From Gemmatimonadales bacterium (lineage in GTDB: Bacteria > Gemmatimonadota > Gemmatimonadetes > Gemmatimonadales > GWC2-71-9), in assembly GCA_030601605.1 (NCBI GenBank), contig JAUVTI010000014.1:1-21891 (forward strand): a stretch of DNA of 21,891 bases, in the 5' to 3' direction. The position numbers and the translations under genes were made by a program. Below the pieces are notes generated by a model. That model ran no database searches, was not told the origin of the DNA, and worked only from the letters and a program-made list of their open reading frames with translations. Of this stretch, positions 8,694-16,626 are shown in pieces (the stretch's first letter is position 1; each line of letters opens with the position of its first letter).

Positions 8694-9612
8694 GGTGCCC
8701 GCCTACGAGCTGGATGAACGCGTCCTCGAGTGAGGGCTCGGCCGACCCCTCCTCCAGGATCCGGATCCCGGCTGCTTCCAGTGCGGCGACCGCCCGCGGC
8801 CAGTCACGCGCCGGGTCCTGCAGGGTGACGTGGACGGCGTCGCCGAACAGCACCGCGTGCTGCACGGCGGGCTGGCGCCGCAGCACGTCGCGGGTGCGGC
8901 GCGCGTCATCGGTCCGCACGCGCTGGATGTGACCGGTGAGGGGCTGCTGCAGTGCCTGCGGCGTATCGAGTGCGATGAGTCGTCCCTCGTGCAGCAGAGC
9001 CACGCGATCGCAGCGCTCCGCCTCATCGAGGTATGCGGTGGTCACGACGACGGTGACGCCGCGCGCCACCATCTCGTGGACTATGAGCCACAGATCACGG
9101 CGCGATATCGGATCGACCCCGAAGGTGGGCTCGTCGAGCAGCATGATGTCGGGCTCGTGCACCAGGGCACAGGACAGCCCGAGCTTCTGCTTCATCCCGC
9201 CGGACAACTGGCCCGCGAGCCGATCCTTGAACGGGCCGAGGCCGGAGAAGCGGTACAGCCGCTCCAGCCGCTGCGGTCGCGCCGCCTGCGGGACCAGAAA
9301 CAGGTCTGCGTAGAAGTCGATGTTCTCGCGGACTGTGAGGTCGGTGTAGAGCCCGAAGCCCTGCGACATGTAGGCGATGTGCCGCTTCACGCCCTCCGGG
9401 TCGCGTGCAACGCTGATGCCGCGGACCAGCGCGTCGCCGGCGGTGGGCCTGAGCACCCCGGCCAGCATCCGGAGCGTGGTGGTCTTGCCCGCGCCGTCCG
9501 GCCCCACGATGCCGAAGAGCTCACCCGGCCGCACGTCGAAGGTGAGGCCGTCGACGGCGCGGACGTCCCGGAAGTGCCGGGTGAGGCCGGAGATCGATAC
9601 TGCCGCGTCCAC
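8686..9612 (-). CDS. ybhF: ABC transporter ATPase, equivalent to the N-terminal half of YbhF
   Basis: A 308-residue ABC ATPase. Walker A is GPDGAGKT (residues 37-44), the signature is canonical LSGGMKQ (136-142) and Walker B ends in Asp160-Glu161 (IMLLDEPTFGVDP). The H-loop histidine is replaced by Ala193 (TTAYLDEAERC), a substitution I recall from the N-terminal domain of YbhF/RbbA proteins. Its motifs align residue for residue with the downstream ATPase, so the pair looks like an ancient duplication. It begins with GTG at 9612, 8 bp after the adaptor stop, and ends with the full PSLEDAFIQLV extension, so it is a complete domain and not a truncated fragment. It probably pairs with the downstream ATPase as a heterodimer. 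Confidence 0.93.
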   Translation of the reverse strand: MDAAVSISGLTRHFRDVRAVDGLTFDVRPGELFGIVGPDGAGKTTTLRMLAGVLRPTAGDALVRGISVARDPEGVKRHIAYMSQGFGLYTDLTVRENIDFYADLFLVPQAARPQRLERLYRFSGLGPFKDRLAGQLSGGMKQKLGLSCALVHEPDIMLLDEPTFGVDPISRRDLWLIVHEMVARGVTVVVTTAYLDEAERCDRVALLHEGRLIALDTPQALQQPLTGHIQRVRTDDARRTRDVLRRQPAVQHAVLFGDAVHVTLQDPARDWPRAVAALEAAGIRILEEGSAEPSLEDAFIQLVGGHRD

Positions 9613-9620
9613 GACCGGTC

Positions 9621-10619
9621 TCAGCGCTGCGAGGTGTCGAGTCGCACGTCGGCCGGCAGGCCGGGCTTCAGATCGAAGGAAGGATCGCTGGTCACGCGCA
9701 CCTTCACGCGGTAGACCAGCTTCACCCGCTCCTCGGTGGTCTGCACGTTGCGCGGAGTGAACTCGGCCTCGCTGGCTATGAACGTGACCTCCCCTTCGTA
9801 GACCCGGTCGGGGAACGCGTCAGCCGTGATGGCCGCTGGCAGCCCGAGTCCCAGCCGTCCCACTCGATCTCCGCGCACGTAGATGCGGATCCACCGGTCA
9901 TCGGGGTTCATCACGGTGAGCACGGGAGCGCCGGCGCCGACTATCTCGCCGGGCTCGCGGTGCCGCACGGTCACGATGCCGTCCATCGGTGAGCGCACGA
10001 TCGTGTTCGCGATCGTGGCGTCGAGCTGGGCCACTGCCGCGTGGGCCTGTGCCAGCACGGCGCGCTGCGCCGCGATCTGCTCCTGGCGGGGGCCGCGCTC
10101 GAGGATGTCGAGCTGCTCGCGGGCGCGCTCCCACTCCGACTCGGTCACCGTGGCGGCCGTCCGGGCATTGTCGAGCTGCTGCTGGCTGACCGCACCGCCT
10201 TCGAACAGCTGCCGCGTGCGCTCCAGATCGCGCCGCGCGTCTTCCAGCCTCTGCTCGGCCGCGCGAGCGGCTGCGCGCCCCTGCGCTATCTCCTCGCTGC
10301 GGAATCCCCGCTCGAGCTCGGTGAGCCGGGCCTGGGCTGTCGCTACCTGGGCCCACATCTGGTGCCTGCGGGCCAGCAGCTCCGTCCGATCGAGCCATGC
10401 CAGGGCGTCTCCCGCGGCGACTCGGTCGCCTTCGCGGGGCCCGATGCTGTCGATTCTGCCAGGCGCCTGGAAGCCCAGATCCGCCTCAGTCGTCTCGACC
10501 GTGCCGGACGCTTCGATGAAGTCGTCCGCGCCGGCGCGGCTCCACATGGTGACGATCACGATCAGCGTGACCGCCACGAGCAGGACGGCGGCAAGCGCAA
10601 TGCGCTGGTTCTTGTTCAT
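9621..10619 (-). CDS. ybhG: HlyD-family periplasmic adaptor, YbhG-like
   Basis: A 332-residue membrane fusion protein, the same length as E. coli YbhG as I recall it. One N-terminal TM anchor (about residues 8-26, no lipobox) is followed by a lipoyl half, a long coiled-coil hairpin (about 70-200) and the second lipoyl half (IVRSPMDGIVTVRHREPGEIV). Local matches to YbhG include GFRSEEIAQ, the RQEQIAAQRA repeat and the stretch from SEAEFTPRNVQTTEER through LVYRVKVRVT. It should bridge the ABC-2 permeases to the TolC-type protein encoded just upstream. The ATG at 10619 overlaps that gene's stop as ATGA. No other start is needed. Confidence 0.93.
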   Translation of the reverse strand: MNKNQRIALAAVLLVAVTLIVIVTMWSRAGADDFIEASGTVETTEADLGFQAPGRIDSIGPREGDRVAAGDALAWLDRTELLARRHQMWAQVATAQARLTELERGFRSEEIAQGRAAARAAEQRLEDARRDLERTRQLFEGGAVSQQQLDNARTAATVTESEWERAREQLDILERGPRQEQIAAQRAVLAQAHAAVAQLDATIANTIVRSPMDGIVTVRHREPGEIVGAGAPVLTVMNPDDRWIRIYVRGDRVGRLGLGLPAAITADAFPDRVYEGEVTFIASEAEFTPRNVQTTEERVKLVYRVKVRVTSDPSFDLKPGLPADVRLDTSQR

Positions 10620-11998
10620 CGGGTGGTCTCCAGCATGGTGCTCAGCCAGTGAGGTGTCAGGTCGCCAACGGTGCGGGCCAGCTCCACGCGAGCGGCGATC
10701 TCAGCGTGGCGGGCCTGAACCACGGCTGCCTGGGCGCGCCGCAGCGACGCCTCGGCTCTCAGGTACTCGGTCTGGGTGCCGCGGCCCGCGTCGAGTGCCA
10801 GTTGTTCGATGCGGGTCACCTCGGCCAGGTGCTCACCGGCGCGGCTCAGCGCCTCGACCCGGGCACGCTGCTCCTGGACGCGGGCCAGGGCCCGGTCCAC
10901 CGCGTCGTAGCCGCGCAGCCGGACGAGCTCGAGTTGCTCCACGGCCTCGGCCGCCTGCGCTCCGGCCTCGGACACTGCGTTCGACCGCGCGCCGCCGGTG
11001 AACAGCGGGTACGAGAGGCGCAGCCCGATCTGCCACAGGTCCTGGACCTCGAGGTCGGGGCTGGTGAACAGCTGGTAGGAGCCGGTCACGTCGAACCGCG
11101 GCCACCAGGTGGCGCTGGCCGCACCCCGGGCTCGCTCGGCGGCCTCGCGGAGGCTGCGCGCGGCTGCGAAGTCGGGGTTGCTCGCCTCGAAGCGGTCGAT
11201 GAGCGCGGCGCGGTCCTCGTCGACGGCGCCGTCCGGCAGCCGCACCAACTCCAGCCTGTCGGCTCGGGCGACGCCCGCCTCGACTCCGAGCATCCGGGCC
11301 AGCGCGCGCTCGGAGGTGTCCAGCATCTGCGCCGCGGCGATGCGCTCGGCCTCGGCCTGGGCATACGCGGCCTCGACGCGCAGCCGCTCCACCTCGGCGG
11401 CCTGGCCCTGCTCCAGCAACCGGGCTACCCGCTCGCGCTCGGCGTCGAGCGCCGCCAGGCTCCGCAGCTGGGCGTCCAGGATTCCTCGGGCAGAGAGGAC
11501 CTCGAGGTAGGTGATCGAGACCTCGGCGATCAGCGCCATCTCGCTCGACTCGACCCGCGCCCCTGCCGCCTGCTGCTGCGCCCGGGCGCCCTTCGCGCGC
11601 GAGTTGCGGCCGAAGCCGTCGAACACGGTCCAGCCCAGCTGGATCCCACCCTGGATGAGGGTGCGGTCGAAGACGAAGGCCTCCTGGGACAGATCGTGGA
11701 TCGGGAAGACGAGCATCTGCTTCTGGTAGCGGACCACCGAGCCGCCGGCCATGAGCGAGGGCCACCACTCGGCGCTGGCCCCTCCGGCCCGTGCGGCTGC
11801 GCCTCGCTCGGCCGCGCGGGACGCACGGACCGAGGGGTGGAACTCCAGCGCGAGGTCCACCGCCTGCCGCAGCGTGAGCGTCGGGTCGGCGGGGACGCGC
11901 TCCTGTTCCTGCGCCTGCGCCGCGGACACGAGCCCGAGCAGCGCGGCCAGGAGAGAGGCGCTCCGGCGGGCGGATCGCCCGATGGATGTCCCGATCAT
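10616..11998 (-). CDS. TolC-family outer-membrane factor of the ABC export operon
   Basis: A 460-residue outer-membrane channel protein. The N-terminus has arginines, a hydrophobic core and an AQA cleavage site (signal peptide ending about Ala29). The mature part opens with LTLRQAVDLALEFHPSVRASRAA, the standard TolC entry helix, and has the second-repeat motif SYPLFTGGARSNAVSEA. Its position directly before the YbhG-like adaptor suggests a dedicated channel for this ABC exporter, whereas the E. coli ybh operon has none and depends on a channel encoded elsewhere. It overlaps the TetR gene by 4 bp (ATGA). It is clearly diverged from the RND-linked TolC homologue at 3132-4439. Confidence 0.92.
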   Translation of the reverse strand: MIGTSIGRSARRSASLLAALLGLVSAAQAQEQERVPADPTLTLRQAVDLALEFHPSVRASRAAERGAAARAGGASAEWWPSLMAGGSVVRYQKQMLVFPIHDLSQEAFVFDRTLIQGGIQLGWTVFDGFGRNSRAKGARAQQQAAGARVESSEMALIAEVSITYLEVLSARGILDAQLRSLAALDAERERVARLLEQGQAAEVERLRVEAAYAQAEAERIAAAQMLDTSERALARMLGVEAGVARADRLELVRLPDGAVDEDRAALIDRFEASNPDFAAARSLREAAERARGAASATWWPRFDVTGSYQLFTSPDLEVQDLWQIGLRLSYPLFTGGARSNAVSEAGAQAAEAVEQLELVRLRGYDAVDRALARVQEQRARVEALSRAGEHLAEVTRIEQLALDAGRGTQTEYLRAEASLRRAQAAVVQARHAEIAARVELARTVGDLTPHWLSTMLETTR

Positions 11999-12612
11999 GG
12001 TGTGTGCTCCGGTCCTGCCGCGAGCCCGGCCCTGACGAACCGGACCACGCTGTCCACGAGCGCATCCCGTGTACCGGGGTCTTGCTGGTCTAGACCCAGA
12101 GCCTGCTCCAGGAGGCGCGCCACCAGCGTGAGCCAGACCGGCTGCGCCGCAACGCTGAGCGCCATGAGGCGGGGGTCGCCCCCTCTGATCGTGTCGTCCC
12201 GTTGGCCCTCGGCGATGACGCCGGAGATCAACTCGTGGTTTCCCTCCAGCACCCGGCGCACGGCGTCGGGGAAGGGGCCCGCGCTCGCCAGATGCTGCAC
12301 CATCAGCGCCGGCAGTTCCGGATGGTCGCGCAAGTAATCGAAGAAGGCCCGGACCAGGCGCCCGATGCGGTCCAGTGGTGCGCCGGGTTGACCGGCCACC
12401 CCCAACAGGTACTCCCGGAACGGATCGGCCAGCGAGGCGAAGCAGGCTCCGTACAGGGCCTCCTTGGACCCGAAGTGATAGGTGACGGCGCCGAGGTTCG
12501 CCCCGGCCCGCTGGGTTATGGCGCGGATGGAGGCGCCCTTGTAGCCTCGCTGGGCGAACAGCTCGCGGGCGGCAACCACCAGCACTGCGGAGGTATCTCG
12601 GTTTGTATTCAT
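11995..12612 (-). CDS. TetR/AcrR-family transcriptional regulator (CecR-like position)
   Basis: A 205-residue repressor-type protein. Residues about 8-55 form the TetR DNA-binding domain, with the helix-turn-helix GASIRAITQRAGANLGAVTYHFGSKEALY read in two overlapping pieces. The C-terminal two thirds is the all-helical ligand and dimerisation domain, which I cannot assign to a ligand. As first gene of the export operon, overlapping the TolC gene by 4 bp, it most likely represses its own operon until a substrate binds, as CecR (YbiH) does in front of ybhGFSR in E. coli. The ATG at 12612 lies inside a palindrome and lacks an obvious Shine-Dalgarno. The C-terminal half is not similar enough to CecR, as I remember it, to carry the symbol. 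Confidence 0.9.
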   Translation of the reverse strand: MNTNRDTSAVLVVAARELFAQRGYKGASIRAITQRAGANLGAVTYHFGSKEALYGACFASLADPFREYLLGVAGQPGAPLDRIGRLVRAFFDYLRDHPELPALMVQHLASAGPFPDAVRRVLEGNHELISGVIAEGQRDDTIRGGDPRLMALSVAAQPVWLTLVARLLEQALGLDQQDPGTRDALVDSVVRFVRAGLAAGPEHTP

Positions 12613-12640
12613 ACGTATGTTTTGATACGGACGTTTGTAT
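12601..12640. promoter_or_regulatory. Candidate TetR-type operator with repeats over the regulator start
   Basis: This AT-rich stretch stands out from its GC-rich surroundings. It has GTTTGTAT as a direct repeat (12601-12608 and 12633-12640, 32 bp apart), the 10-bp palindrome CATACGTATG (12610-12619) covering the start codon, and an inverted pair CGTAT / ATACG (12614-12618 and 12625-12629) with a 6-bp spacer. Placement between the -10 box and the first codons fits an autorepressor binding site. The exact half-sites cannot be fixed from one sequence. Confidence 0.5.
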
Positions 12641-12666
12641 TATACTCGAAAATGAGCGAACCGCAA
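12639..12666 (-). promoter_or_regulatory. Candidate promoter of the TetR-ABC export operon
   Basis: On the minus strand a perfect TATAAT (12644-12639) follows a weak TTGCGG (12666-12661) with a 16-bp spacer. Transcription would start near 12632, giving a leader of about 20 nt that runs through the repeat cluster. It lies in the 103-bp gap (12613-12715) between the EnvC-like gene and the regulator, the largest non-coding space in the window. No terminator hairpin for the upstream operon is visible in the gap, so read-through is possible. Confidence 0.55.
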
Positions 12667-12715
12667 GGCGATGTAATGAGAGTGTCGGGAAGGTGTCGCT
12701 AGTGCCGGAGAGGGC

Positions 12716-13915
12716 TTAGCGGCGGCGCCTCAGCCAGCCCTCGGGGTCGAGCGCGATCCCGCCCTGGCCCCTGATCTGGAACTCGATGTGCGGGCCCGCG
12801 TCCGAATTGCTGCCGCCGGACTCACCCACCACGTCGCCCGCATTCACCCATTGGTCGGCTTGCACGCTGAATCTCAAGAGGTAGAGGTAGAGCGTGTAGA
12901 AGCCGCCGCCGTGATCCACCAATACGGAGGGCCCGTAGGTGCCCATCAGGTTTGCGTACTGCACCGTGCCGCCCGCCACCGCTCTGACCGGCGTCCCCAC
13001 GGGCACGCTGATGCCGAGCCCGTGGCGGCGGATGCGGGTTTCGTCGGGGCCCGACGTCACCCCGAAGCGGTAGATGACCTCGCCGGAGTCCACGGGCCAG
13101 GAGAGTCCGCCCAGGTCGGCCTCGGTGATGGTGCCCGCCCCGGCCGCCCCGGCCGCCCCGCTCGCCACGGCTCTGCGCCGCGCCTCCTCGAGCGTGGCGA
13201 TCATGTTCGTGACCCGCTCCTCATCGCGCGCCAGCGAGTCGAGCCGGCCGGTCGTGACCCGCTGCGAGGCCTCCGTATCGCGCAGCGCACGCTGGCGCCT
13301 GCGCTCCAGCGCCACGAACCGGTCCAGTTCCTGGCCCCGCTCGTCCCGCCGGACCGACAGCTGTCCGTGGATGGCGACCAGGTGCACGCGCTGCTGCCCG
13401 ACGCGATCGCGCAGGTTCTCCACCTCGCCCACCAGCGCCCTGTCCTGGCGGCTGACCAGGTAGAGGTACTTGTAGCGGCTGATCAGGTCGCCGAAGCTCT
13501 CGGCCGCGAGCATCACCTCGAACATCCACATCGGCCCGCGCTTGTAGATCTCGACCAGACGCGTGTCGAGCACGGCCCGCGTCTCTGCCAGGGCGTCCTG
13601 GGCGAGCATCAAGTCGAGTGTGACGGTGTCGAGCTGGGCGCTCATCGACCCGATTTGCCGGTCCAGCTCATTGACGATGCGAGTCGTCACGCCCTTCTGT
13701 TGCTCGATGTTGTCGATCTCGCCGGAGATCGAGTGGATCCGGCCGCGTAGCCGCTGGAGCTCGCTCTCCAGCGAGGCGCGCTCCTGGCGGATGGTCTCGA
13801 GTCGCTCCTGGTTGTCACGGATTTCCCGAATGATGTCCGGACGTTGCTGCGCTCGCGCCGCGGGGGCAGAGGCAGCGAGCAGGAGGAGGATGCAGAGCCC
13901 GGCCGCCGGCCTCAT
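12716..13915 (-). CDS. envC: EnvC-like amidase activator (coiled coil plus degenerate LytM/M23 domain)
   Basis: A 399-residue secreted protein with a signal peptide (cleavage ARA|Q after residue 22), two long coiled-coil segments (about 25-125 and 155-250), an Ala/Gly linker and a C-terminal LytM fold (about 270-395). The M23 zinc and catalytic residues are missing: Arg297 and Gly301 stand where HxGxD has His and Asp, Tyr345 replaces the YxHL histidine, and GPHIEF has Glu378 instead of the second HxH histidine. E. coli EnvC is similarly degenerate and activates cell-wall amidases rather than cutting peptidoglycan. The start at 13915 is chosen because it gives a clean signal peptide and an ATGA overlap with ftsX. 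Placement after ftsEX supports FtsEX control of this activator at division. Confidence 0.88.
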   Translation of the reverse strand: MRPAAGLCILLLLAASAPAARAQQRPDIIREIRDNQERLETIRQERASLESELQRLRGRIHSISGEIDNIEQQKGVTTRIVNELDRQIGSMSAQLDTVTLDLMLAQDALAETRAVLDTRLVEIYKRGPMWMFEVMLAAESFGDLISRYKYLYLVSRQDRALVGEVENLRDRVGQQRVHLVAIHGQLSVRRDERGQELDRFVALERRRQRALRDTEASQRVTTGRLDSLARDEERVTNMIATLEEARRRAVASGAAGAAGAGTITEADLGGLSWPVDSGEVIYRFGVTSGPDETRIRRHGLGISVPVGTPVRAVAGGTVQYANLMGTYGPSVLVDHGGGFYTLYLYLLRFSVQADQWVNAGDVVGESGGSNSDAGPHIEFQIRGQGGIALDPEGWLRRRR

Positions 13916-14769
13916 ACGCGGGGCAGATGCCGACCCACGCTGGCGGCACTTGCCGTGAGGCCGAGCACGGTGCCGAGCAGAACGATCAGGGATGCCTGCT
14001 GCCCGGTGAAGAACGAGGCCTCGAACAGCCCCCGGCTCACGAGCAGGTAGGCGCCGTAGCAGAGCACGACGGCGAGCACCCCACCCAGGGCGCCCTTGAT
14101 TGCGCCGTCCACGATGAACGGCCGGCGGATGAAGCCGTCGGTGGCGCCCACCAGCCGCATGATGTGGATCTCGCGGCTGCGCGCCAACACGGTCATTCGG
14201 ATCGTCGTGGCGATGATCATCATGGCAGCCGCGGCGAAGGCTGCGCCGATCACGAGGCCGACCACGCCCGCGATGTCCCGCAGCCTGTCCAGCTTCTCGA
14301 CCCAATCGCGTCCGAAGCGAACGTCCTCCACGAAGCGGAACCCGGAGAGCCGGTCGGCCACGGCGCTCACGTTGCGGCTGTCGCGGAAGCCGGGCTTCAG
14401 GCGGATCTCGAGCGAGGCAGGGAGCGGGTTCGCCGTCAAATCTTCGAAGATGCCCTGGAACTCCACCAGTTCCTGTCGCGCGCGCTCCAGCGCTTGGTCC
14501 TCGGTGACGAAATTGACCGACTCGACCTCAGGGAACGCCTGGATGTCGCCGATCGCGACGGTCACGACCTCGACCGGCGTACCTCGCGTGAGGTACATGA
14601 CGACCTCCACCCGTTCCTCTATCTCGCCCAGAGTGGAGCGCAGGTTCAGCGCAACGAGGCTGAACAGGCCGAACACGAACAGCGCGAACCCGATCGTGGT
14701 GATGGCCAGAGCCGAGAGCACGGGGGCTCGGCGGAACGATAGGAGCGCCTCGCGGAGAGTCAGTCTCAT
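13912..14769 (-). CDS. ftsX: Cell-division ABC transporter permease-like protein FtsX
   Basis: A 285-residue FtsX. An N-terminal cytoplasmic segment (LREALLSFRRAP) leads to TM1 (about residues 17-42), then a periplasmic domain (about 45-165) containing the conserved VVMYLTRGT and EVESVNFVTEDQAL segments, then three TM helices (about 170-193, 222-245, 257-276). REIHIMRLVGATDGFIRRPFIVDG is the conserved FtsX cytoplasmic region, here read in pieces. FtsX pairs with FtsE at the division site and passes ATP-driven conformational change to a periplasmic cell-wall hydrolase activator. The ATG overlaps the ftsE stop by 4 bp, and the stop overlaps the start of the EnvC-like gene. Confidence 0.94.
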   Translation of the reverse strand: MRLTLREALLSFRRAPVLSALAITTIGFALFVFGLFSLVALNLRSTLGEIEERVEVVMYLTRGTPVEVVTVAIGDIQAFPEVESVNFVTEDQALERARQELVEFQGIFEDLTANPLPASLEIRLKPGFRDSRNVSAVADRLSGFRFVEDVRFGRDWVEKLDRLRDIAGVVGLVIGAAFAAAAMMIIATTIRMTVLARSREIHIMRLVGATDGFIRRPFIVDGAIKGALGGVLAVVLCYGAYLLVSRGLFEASFFTGQQASLIVLLGTVLGLTASAASVGRHLPRV

Positions 14770-15464
14770 CGCTCTACGAGCGCCTCTCCCGCGGGCTCGT
14801 CTTCGCGCGAGTCGTACACGATGGCGCCGTCCTGCAGCTCGACCGTGCGGAAGGGAGCCTGCCGCACGAGGTCCAGATCGTGAGTGGCCAGCACCACCGC
14901 GGTGCCGGTAGCGTTGATGTCCTTGAGCAGCTGAAACACGCCACGGGTAGCGCGCTCGTCCAGGTTCCCGGTGGGCTCGTCGGCCAGCAGGACCAGCGGG
15001 TCGTTCACCAGTGCGCGCGCGATTGCCACGCGCTGCTGCTCACCGCCGGACAGCTCGCGAGGGTACTGGTTGGCCTTGGTCGCGAGCCCTACCTGGGTCA
15101 GCACGCGCGTCACCTTGGCGGAGATCACGCTGCGCCTCGTGCCCGTCACCTCCAGGGCGAAGGCCACGTTCTCCTCCGCGGTGCGGTCCTCCAACAGGCG
15201 GAAATCCTGGAACACGATTCCGAGGCGCCGCCTCAGGCGCGGAATGTCGCGCCGCTTCAATCCGGCGGTGGAGAATCCCGAGACCCGCACGGTGCCCGAG
15301 GTGGGCAGCTGGTCGGCGTACACGAGCCGGAGCACCGTGGACTTCCCGGCGCCCGAGTGCCCCGTGAGGAAGATGAACTCCCCCTTGGCGACGTGCAGCG
15401 ACACGTCCTTGAGAGCCAGCGAGCCCTTGGGAAACGCTTTGAAGACCTTGTTGAGACGGATCAC
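14766..15464 (-). CDS. ftsE: Cell-division ATP-binding protein FtsE
   Basis: A 232-residue ABC ATPase with a full motif set: Walker A GHSGAGKST (residues 35-43), Q-loop Gln86 (VFQDFRLL), signature LSGGEQQ (138-144), Walker B ending Asp162-Glu163 (LLADEPTGNLD) and H-loop His195 (ATHDLDLV). The N-terminus MIRLNKVFKAFPKG and the LVYADQLPTSG segment are typical of FtsE. It powers FtsX at the septum. The start is GTG at 15464, 4 bp after the stop of the PLP-enzyme gene, and no clear Shine-Dalgarno precedes it, so translation probably depends on ribosomes arriving from the upstream gene. The acidic C-terminal tail is a normal variable extension. Confidence 0.95.
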   Translation of the reverse strand: MIRLNKVFKAFPKGSLALKDVSLHVAKGEFIFLTGHSGAGKSTVLRLVYADQLPTSGTVRVSGFSTAGLKRRDIPRLRRRLGIVFQDFRLLEDRTAEENVAFALEVTGTRRSVISAKVTRVLTQVGLATKANQYPRELSGGEQQRVAIARALVNDPLVLLADEPTGNLDERATRGVFQLLKDINATGTAVVLATHDLDLVRQAPFRTVELQDGAIVYDSREDEPAGEALVER

Positions 15465-15468
15465 GGCT

Positions 15469-16626
15469 TCACAGGGAGCTGAAGGCGTCCTCGAAGTCGG
15501 CGATGATGTCGGCTATGTCCTCGATTCCGAGGCTGACACGAACGAAGCCGTCGGGAATACCCTGCGCTTCCCGCTCGGCCGGTGTGAGGACTGCGTGCGA
15601 CGTGAAGCGGGGCTCTGACACCAGGGTCTCCACCCCGCCCAGGCTCGGAGCATGGGTCGCCACGCGCAGCCGCCTGAGCATCACGTCGGCGGCGGCCCCA
15701 CCGCCGGCCAGGGTGAGCCCGACCATACCGCCGAAGCCGTCCAGGGTCCGTGCGGCGATCTCGTGATCTATGTGATCGGGGAGCCCGGGGTAGTGCACGG
15801 CGCTCACCGCCGGGTGCCCTGCGGCCCACTCGGCAAATGCCTGGCCGTTGGCGTTGTGCCGCTCGATGCGGACCGCGAGCGTCTTGAGACCCCGCTCCAC
15901 CAGCCACGTCGCGTGCGGGTCGGCGGACTGGCCCCACACCTGCATCAGCTGCCGAACCTCCTCGATGACCGGTTCGCTCCCGGCTACCACGCCGCCGATG
16001 ATGTCGTCGTGGCCGTTCAGGTACTTGGTGGCGCTGTGAATCACGAGGTCCGCGCCCTGCTCGAGCGGACGGCAGTTCACCGGCGACGCGAACGTGGAGT
16101 CGGTGATCAGCGCAATTCCCTGATCGCAGCAAAACTGGGCCAGCGGCTGGATGTCGAGCACCCGCATGAGCGGGTTGGTCGGGCTCTCGATGAAGATGGC
16201 GCGGGTGGTCTTGCGAACGTGCTGCCGCCAGTTCCGCTGGTTGTCGGGAGCGACGAACGTCACGTCGATCCCCAGCTTGCCGAACTCCTCGCTGAACAGC
16301 CGCCTCGTGCCCCCGTAGATCCAGTCGCTCGCCAGCAGGTGATCTCCGGGCCGCAGCATGGCCATGTGGGCCAGCGCGGTCGCGCCCATTCCGCTGGCCA
16401 GGAAGATCGCGGCGTCGGCTCCCTCCAGTGCCGCCAGCTTCTCCGCGAGCCGCACCTGATTCGGGTTGTTGCCGTAACGCGTGTACAGCACTTCTTCCGT
16501 CGAGCCCACGGGCTGCACGAACGTGCTGCTCTGGTATATGGGTGTCGTTACGGGGGAGCGCTCGGGCCGAGCGTGAGGAATGCCGTGTACTGCCCGCGTG
16601 GAGGGTCCGCTGGTTCGCTCCGACAT
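15469..16626 (-). CDS. Cystathionine gamma-synthase/lyase-family PLP enzyme (MetB-like)
   Basis: A 385-residue cytosolic trans-sulfuration enzyme of the Cys/Met metabolism PLP family, at the usual length of about 380-400. The PLP lysine is Lys201 in SATKYLNGHDD. The phosphate-binding YTRYGN motif (Tyr48, Arg50) from the neighbouring subunit is present, as are ASGMGA (residues 77-82), ITDSTFASP (174-182) with the PLP-contacting Asp, and the SLGGVETL substrate loop. Sequence alone does not separate cystathionine gamma-synthase, cystathionine gamma-lyase, methionine gamma-lyase or O-acyl-homoserine sulfhydrylase. The ATG shares one base with the stop of the upstream gene (TGATG), a typical reinitiation junction. 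Its place before ftsE is not functionally obvious. Confidence 0.92.
   Translation of the reverse strand: MSERTSGPSTRAVHGIPHARPERSPVTTPIYQSSTFVQPVGSTEEVLYTRYGNNPNQVRLAEKLAALEGADAAIFLASGMGATALAHMAMLRPGDHLLASDWIYGGTRRLFSEEFGKLGIDVTFVAPDNQRNWRQHVRKTTRAIFIESPTNPLMRVLDIQPLAQFCCDQGIALITDSTFASPVNCRPLEQGADLVIHSATKYLNGHDDIIGGVVAGSEPVIEEVRQLMQVWGQSADPHATWLVERGLKTLAVRIERHNANGQAFAEWAAGHPAVSAVHYPGLPDHIDHEIAARTLDGFGGMVGLTLAGGGAAADVMLRRLRVATHAPSLGGVETLVSEPRFTSHAVLTPAEREAQGIPDGFVRVSLGIEDIADIIADFEDAFSSL

Noticed and set aside
10649..12337. A 562-codon open frame on the plus strand antisense to the TolC-type and TetR genes
   Set aside because: Its translation is low-complexity, rich in Gly, Ala, Arg, Leu and Gln, and matches no family. 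The minus-strand genes have clear domains and start/stop coupling, so this is a GC-rich shadow frame.
13916..14305. N-terminal extension of the EnvC-like frame
   Set aside because: It lies within ftsX in another frame, is not family-like, and hides the clean signal peptide that begins at 13915.
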